Shown in pieces: positions 60,630 to 64,000 of a stretch of DNA of 64,000 bases. Positions within the stretch are counted from its first letter, which is position 1. Every line of letters begins with the position of its first letter. This DNA is from CALJXB01 sp965225935 (GTDB lineage Bacteria > Pseudomonadota > Alphaproteobacteria > Kiloniellales > JAKSDN01). The position numbers and the translations under genes are program-made. The stretch is taken from contig CBDDCC010000023.1 of the NCBI GenBank assembly GCA_965225935.1, positions 372,001-436,000 on the forward strand, in the 5' to 3' direction. The notes below the pieces were generated by a model, which did no database searches, was not told the origin of the DNA, and saw nothing but the letters and a program-made list of their open reading frames with translations.

Positions 60630-61469
60630 TCAGGCCTCAGGGCCGGATGCACCCTTGGCCGACTTGAGCTCGGCGATCTCCGTCCGCAGCGCGCGGAGCT
60701 CGGCCAGAATGGCGGCACGGTCGAGCTGGCCCTGCTCGGCCTGTGCCTCGTCGGCGGCCCGTTCGGCCACCCGCTCCGCCTCGTGCTGGCTCTGCATGGC
60801 GTCCACGATGATGCCGATGAAGAGGTTCAGCACGGTGAACGAGGTGATGATGATGAAGGGCACGAAGAAGAGCCAGGCGAAGGGATGGACGTCCATGACG
60901 GGGCGGACGATGCCCATGGACCAGCTCTCCAGGGTCATCACCTGAAACAGCGAGTAGGCCGACTCGCCGATCGTGCCGAACCACTGCGGGAAGTCGGCGG
61001 CGAACAGCTTGGTGGCCATCACCGAGAAGACGTAGAACACCAGGGCGAGCAGGGCGACGATCGAGCCCATGCCGGGGATCACGTCCAGGAGCGCGGTCAC
61101 GACGCGCCGCATGGAGGGAACCGCGGAGACGAGGCGCAGCACCCTGAGGATCCGCAGGGCGCGCAGCACAGAAAGGCTGCCCGCCGTGGGGACCAGGGCG
61201 ATCCCGACGACGACGAGATCGAAGACGTTCCAGGGGTCGTGGTGGAAGCGGCTGCGGTAGACCACCAGCTTGGCGGCGAGCTCGAGCACGAAGAGGGCGA
61301 GGCAGAGACGGTCGACGGCGACGAGCAGGCCGCCGGCCAGGGCCATGACGCTGCCGCTGGTCTCGAGGCCCAGGGTCACGGCGTTCACCGCGATGACAGC
61401 GGTGATCAGACGCTGGAACCGCGCGGACTCCAGCACCCCCTGCAGCCACCCCAGCACGCCCTCCTGCAT
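60630..61469 (-). CDS. bacterial voltage-gated sodium channel (NaChBac/NavMs type)
   Basis: One-domain six-helix cation channel of about 279 residues that forms a tetramer. S1 begins RFQRLITAVIAVNAVTLG; the voltage sensor S4 shows regularly spaced arginines (LRALRILRVLRLV and MRRVV); the pore filter is TLESWSMGIVRPVMDVHP, very close to NavMs of Magnetococcus. S6 (TVLNLFIGIIVDAM) is followed by a Glu/Ala/Gln-rich C-terminal coiled coil for tetramer assembly. The ATG at 61469 fits the family; a GTG at 61529 would add 20 residues. Confidence 0.9.
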   Translation of the reverse strand: MQEGVLGWLQGVLESARFQRLITAVIAVNAVTLGLETSGSVMALAGGLLVAVDRLCLALFVLELAAKLVVYRSRFHHDPWNVFDLVVVGIALVPTAGSLSVLRALRILRVLRLVSAVPSMRRVVTALLDVIPGMGSIVALLALVFYVFSVMATKLFAADFPQWFGTIGESAYSLFQVMTLESWSMGIVRPVMDVHPFAWLFFVPFIIITSFTVLNLFIGIIVDAMQSQHEAERVAERAADEAQAEQGQLDRAAILAELRALRTEIAELKSAKGASGPEA

Positions 61470-61712
61470 CGGCGCAATCCGCCGCAGGTCGCCGCCCAGC
61501 TGGTCGGGCCCGTCGTCTGGAGCCTCCACCCCAACACCCCCATCTGAATCCTGCCGCTTGCTAATTTGGCGGTAGGGGACGGAGCGTCAAGAGCCGGGGA
61601 TCGGACAGCAGGCCCGACCGGTGTCCGTCGGCCTCTCTCCGGCATGCCGCCCCTTGCCGTTGCGGGCGTGCGGTGTCTAGATTGGCGGCCTTCGCGGAAC
61701 CATTGGCACGTC

Positions 61713-63128
61713 ATGAATTACCTGTCCACCCGGGGGACGGCCCCGGCTCTCGGCTTCGAGGAGGTTCTGCTCGCCGGCCTGGCGAGCGACGGCGGCCTCT
61801 ACCTACCCGAGAGCTGGCCGCGCTGGAGCCACGAGGAGATCCGGGCGCTGGCCGGGCTCGACTACGCCGAGCTCGCCTTCCGGGTCGCCCGGCCCTTCGT
61901 CGCCGGCATGCTCCCCGACGAAGAGCTCCGGACCATCTTCGCCGAGGCCTACGTCGGTTTCGGCCATCCGGCGGTGGCGCCGCTCCGGCAGCTCGACCGG
62001 CGGATCTGGTTCCTCGAGCTCTTCCAAGGCCCGACGCTCGCCTTCAAGGACTACGCGCTGCAGGTCCTGGGGCGCCTCTTCGAGGCCGTGCTCGCCCGGC
62101 GCGGCGAGGAGGTCACCATCGTCGGCGCCACCTCGGGCGACACCGGCGCGGCGGCGATCGAGGCCTGCCGCGGCCGCCGCGGCATCGAGATCTTCATCCT
62201 GCACCCGGAGGGCCGGATCTCCGAGGTGCAGCGCCGGCAGATGACCACGGTGACGGACGAAAACGTCCACAACATCGCCATCGAGGGCACCTTCGACGAC
62301 TGCCAGGACCTGGTGAAGGCGATGTTCAACGACCCCGCCTTCCGGGCGGAGATGAACCTCTCGGCCGTCAACTCCATCAACTGGGCGCGCATCGTCGCCC
62401 AGATCGCCTACTACTTCGCGGCGGCGACGGCGCTGGGCGCGCCCGCGCGGGAGGTCGACTTCGCCGTGCCCACGGGCAACTTCGGCAACGTCTTCGCCGG
62501 CTATGCGGCGCGCGCCATGGGCCTGCCGGTGGGCCGCTTCTGGACCGGCTCCAACCGCAACGACATCGTGGCCCGGACCTTCGAGACCGGCGTCATGGAG
62601 ATCGCCCAGGTGGAGGCCACCCTGTCGCCGGCCATGGACATCCAGGTCTCCAGCAACTTCGAGCGCCTGCTGTTCGAGCTCCTGGGCCGCGACGGAGCCA
62701 AGACGGCGGCGCTGCTCGCCCGCTTCCGCGAGACCGGCCGGGCCGAGCTGGGCGAGCCCGCCTGGCAGGCGGCGCGCGCGGTCTTCGCCGGGCACAGCCT
62801 GGACGACGAGGAGACGCTCGCCGAGATGGCCCGCATCCGACGGGAGACCGGCGAGCTGATCGATCCCCATAGCGCCATCGGCGTCTCGGCGGCGCGGATC
62901 GCGGCGCAAAGTTCCGAGCGCCCGGTGATCGCCCTTGGCACCGCCCATCCCGCCAAGTTCCCCGAGGCGGTGGAGCGGGCCTGCGGCCTCCGCCCCGAGC
63001 TGCCGCCGCGCCTCGCCGACCTCTACGAGCGCCCCGAGCGCTGCCAGGTGCTGCCGAACGACCTGGCCCGGGTCGAGGACGCGATCCGGGGCCGGCGGCA
63101 CCCCGACCGCGGCCGCCTCGCGTCGTAA
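61713..63128 (+). CDS. thrC: threonine synthase
   Basis: PLP enzyme converting O-phosphohomoserine to threonine; 471 residues. It opens MNYLSTRGTAPALGFEEVLLAGLASDGGLY (family start), the PLP lysine is in TLAFKDYALQ, and GATSGDTGAAAIEA and PTGNFGNVFAGY are the phosphate-binding and substrate loops. thrC followed by an M16 peptidase is conserved in alphaproteobacteria next to the cox operon. A possible promoter (TTGCCG, 16 bp, TCTAGA; 61654-61681) lies just upstream. Confidence 0.96.
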   Translation: MNYLSTRGTAPALGFEEVLLAGLASDGGLYLPESWPRWSHEEIRALAGLDYAELAFRVARPFVAGMLPDEELRTIFAEAYVGFGHPAVAPLRQLDRRIWFLELFQGPTLAFKDYALQVLGRLFEAVLARRGEEVTIVGATSGDTGAAAIEACRGRRGIEIFILHPEGRISEVQRRQMTTVTDENVHNIAIEGTFDDCQDLVKAMFNDPAFRAEMNLSAVNSINWARIVAQIAYYFAAATALGAPAREVDFAVPTGNFGNVFAGYAARAMGLPVGRFWTGSNRNDIVARTFETGVMEIAQVEATLSPAMDIQVSSNFERLLFELLGRDGAKTAALLARFRETGRAELGEPAWQAARAVFAGHSLDDEETLAEMARIRRETGELIDPHSAIGVSAARIAAQSSERPVIALGTAHPAKFPEAVERACGLRPELPPRLADLYERPERCQVLPNDLARVEDAIRGRRHPDRGRLAS

Positions 63129-63141
63129 GAGGGCGCGGCGC

Positions 63142-64000
63142 ATGGCGGTCCAGATCTCGACCCTCGACAACGGCCTCCGGGTCGCCACCGACAGCATGGA
63201 GTCCGTGGAGACCGTCTCCCTCGGCGTCTGGGTCGGCGTCGGCACCCGCAACGAGCGCGCCGAGGTGAACGGTATCGCCCACTTCCTGGAGCACATGGTC
63301 TTCAAGGGCACCCGTCAGCGCAGCGCCCGCGACATCGCCGAAGAGATCGAGGCCGTGGGCGGTCAGATCAACGCCTACACCGGCCGGGAGAGCACCGCCT
63401 TCTACGCCAAGGTCATGGCCGAGCACAGCGGCCTCGCCCTCGACGTCCTCGCCGACATTCTGCAGCACTCGGTCTTCGACCAGGGCGAGCTGCAGCGCGA
63501 GCGCTCGGTGGTGCTGCAGGAGATCGGCCAGGCGATCGACACGCCCGACGACATCGTCTTCGACTACTTCCAGGAGACGGCCTATCCCGGCCAGGCGCTG
63601 GGCCGCCCGGTCTTGGGCAGCAGCGACACGGTCTCGTCCCTCGACCGGGGCTCGCTGATCGACTACCTGACCGGCCACTACGGCTCGCAGGAGATGGTGG
63701 TGGCCGCCGCCGGCAAGATCGAGCACGAGCGCTACTGCCAGATGGTATCAGAGGCCTTCGACGCCCTGCCAGGCGGCGGCCGGGTCGCCGCCGAGCCGGC
63801 AAGCTACCGGGGTGGCGACTTCCGGGAATCCCGGGCGCTGGAGCAGGTGCACCTGATCCTCGGCTTCGAGGGCCTCGGCTACCACGACCGCGACCACTAC
63901 GCCTCGCTCGCCCTTTCCACCCTGTTCGGCGGCGGCATGTCGTCGCGGCTGTTCCAGGAGATCCGTGAGGAACGCGGGCTCGCCTATGCCATCTACTCCT
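63142..64000 (+). CDS. M16 family processing-peptidase-like protein (3' end outside the window)
   Basis: The open frame runs off the window end after 286 codons. It starts MAVQISTLDNGLRVATDSM without a signal peptide and has an intact inverted zinc motif HFLEH at residues 47-51, GGQINAYTGRE, and a downstream catalytic-site Glu in LQRERSVVLQEIGQA. It is cytosolic, of the mitochondrial-processing-peptidase/YmxG type, unlike the exported M16 pair at 3824-6587. Located 13 nt after thrC. Confidence 0.94.
   Translation, partial: MAVQISTLDNGLRVATDSMESVETVSLGVWVGVGTRNERAEVNGIAHFLEHMVFKGTRQRSARDIAEEIEAVGGQINAYTGRESTAFYAKVMAEHSGLALDVLADILQHSVFDQGELQRERSVVLQEIGQAIDTPDDIVFDYFQETAYPGQALGRPVLGSSDTVSSLDRGSLIDYLTGHYGSQEMVVAAAGKIEHERYCQMVSEAFDALPGGGRVAAEPASYRGGDFRESRALEQVHLILGFEGLGYHDRDHYASLALSTLFGGGMSSRLFQEIREERGLAYAIYS

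Noticed and set aside
1..64000. tRNA, rRNA or CRISPR loci
   Set aside because: Gaps between genes were read for cloverleaf-like T-arms and regularly spaced repeats; none held up. A GGGTTCGCCCGC stretch near 56560 lacks the rest of a tRNA.

Overview
This window is a 64 kb stretch of GC-rich chromosome from an alphaproteobacterium, most likely a Rhodospirillales/Kiloniellales-type marine or soil organism. The evidence for this is the gene content: a BamF (DUF3035) lipoprotein, DUF4170 and DUF3775 proteins, an alphaproteobacterial-type GshA, the block coxB-coxA-ctaB-coxF-ctaG-coxC-DUF983-surf1 with thrC and an M16 peptidase further on, MutL with an intact endonuclease motif, and CcrM (GANTC) and CtrA-type sites. 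No rRNA, tRNA or CRISPR array was found. Species-level identity cannot be read from the sequence alone.

Layout. 1-11 kb: the conserved run ileS (5' end outside the window), lspA, bamF, two M16 peptidases and mutL on the + strand, then rsmD, rluB and a class I glutamine amidotransferase on the - strand; remnants of a PhyH-type dioxygenase and perhaps a LysR gene lie between mutL and rsmD. 11-14 kb: an ArsR/SRPBCC pair with a perfect palindromic operator, DUF3775, tadA, a DOPA-dioxygenase-like protein and a TlpA-like thioredoxin. 14-19 kb, - strand: a membrane-anchored TAXI solute-binding protein, an arginine-deiminase-fold hydrolase, a PLP-dependent dehydratase and purD. 19-24.6 kb: xseA and an M23 peptidase, a lipid-related glycosyltransferase/LpxH-like phosphatase pair, and a diacylglycerol-kinase-family gene. 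24.7-35.5 kb: tldE/pmbA, a methyltransferase, katA (with a Fur/PerR-like box upstream), a phospholipase D-like protein, a fused hydantoinase/oxoprolinase and ubiD.

35.6-40.7 kb is shaped by mobile DNA. A 268-bp TA-flanked element with 26-bp perfect terminal inverted repeats separates ubiD from nfeD/qmcA, and an IS630-family element has inserted into the last codons of a methyltransferase gene next to ubiA. The original gene end can be rebuilt in frame. 41-48 kb carries rsmE, gshA, an OmpA-like lipoprotein, tldD and a tandem PilZ protein; the 620-bp gap upstream of the OmpA-like gene holds eleven GANTC sites within about 310 bp and a TTAA-N7-TTAA site.

48-54.6 kb is the aa3-type cytochrome c oxidase operon with its assembly factors, including a 43-residue CoxF-like protein. 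The usual alphaproteobacterial order surf1-thrC-M16 is interrupted at 54.6-61.7 kb by an M32 carboxypeptidase, a low-GC segment with a solitary large GHKL (Bergerat-fold) ATPase, a LysR/EamA divergent pair and a NavMs-like bacterial sodium channel. The GHKL ATPase and its unusual leader are the strongest candidate for an undescribed, probably transferred, system. thrC and the start of a third M16 peptidase close the window.
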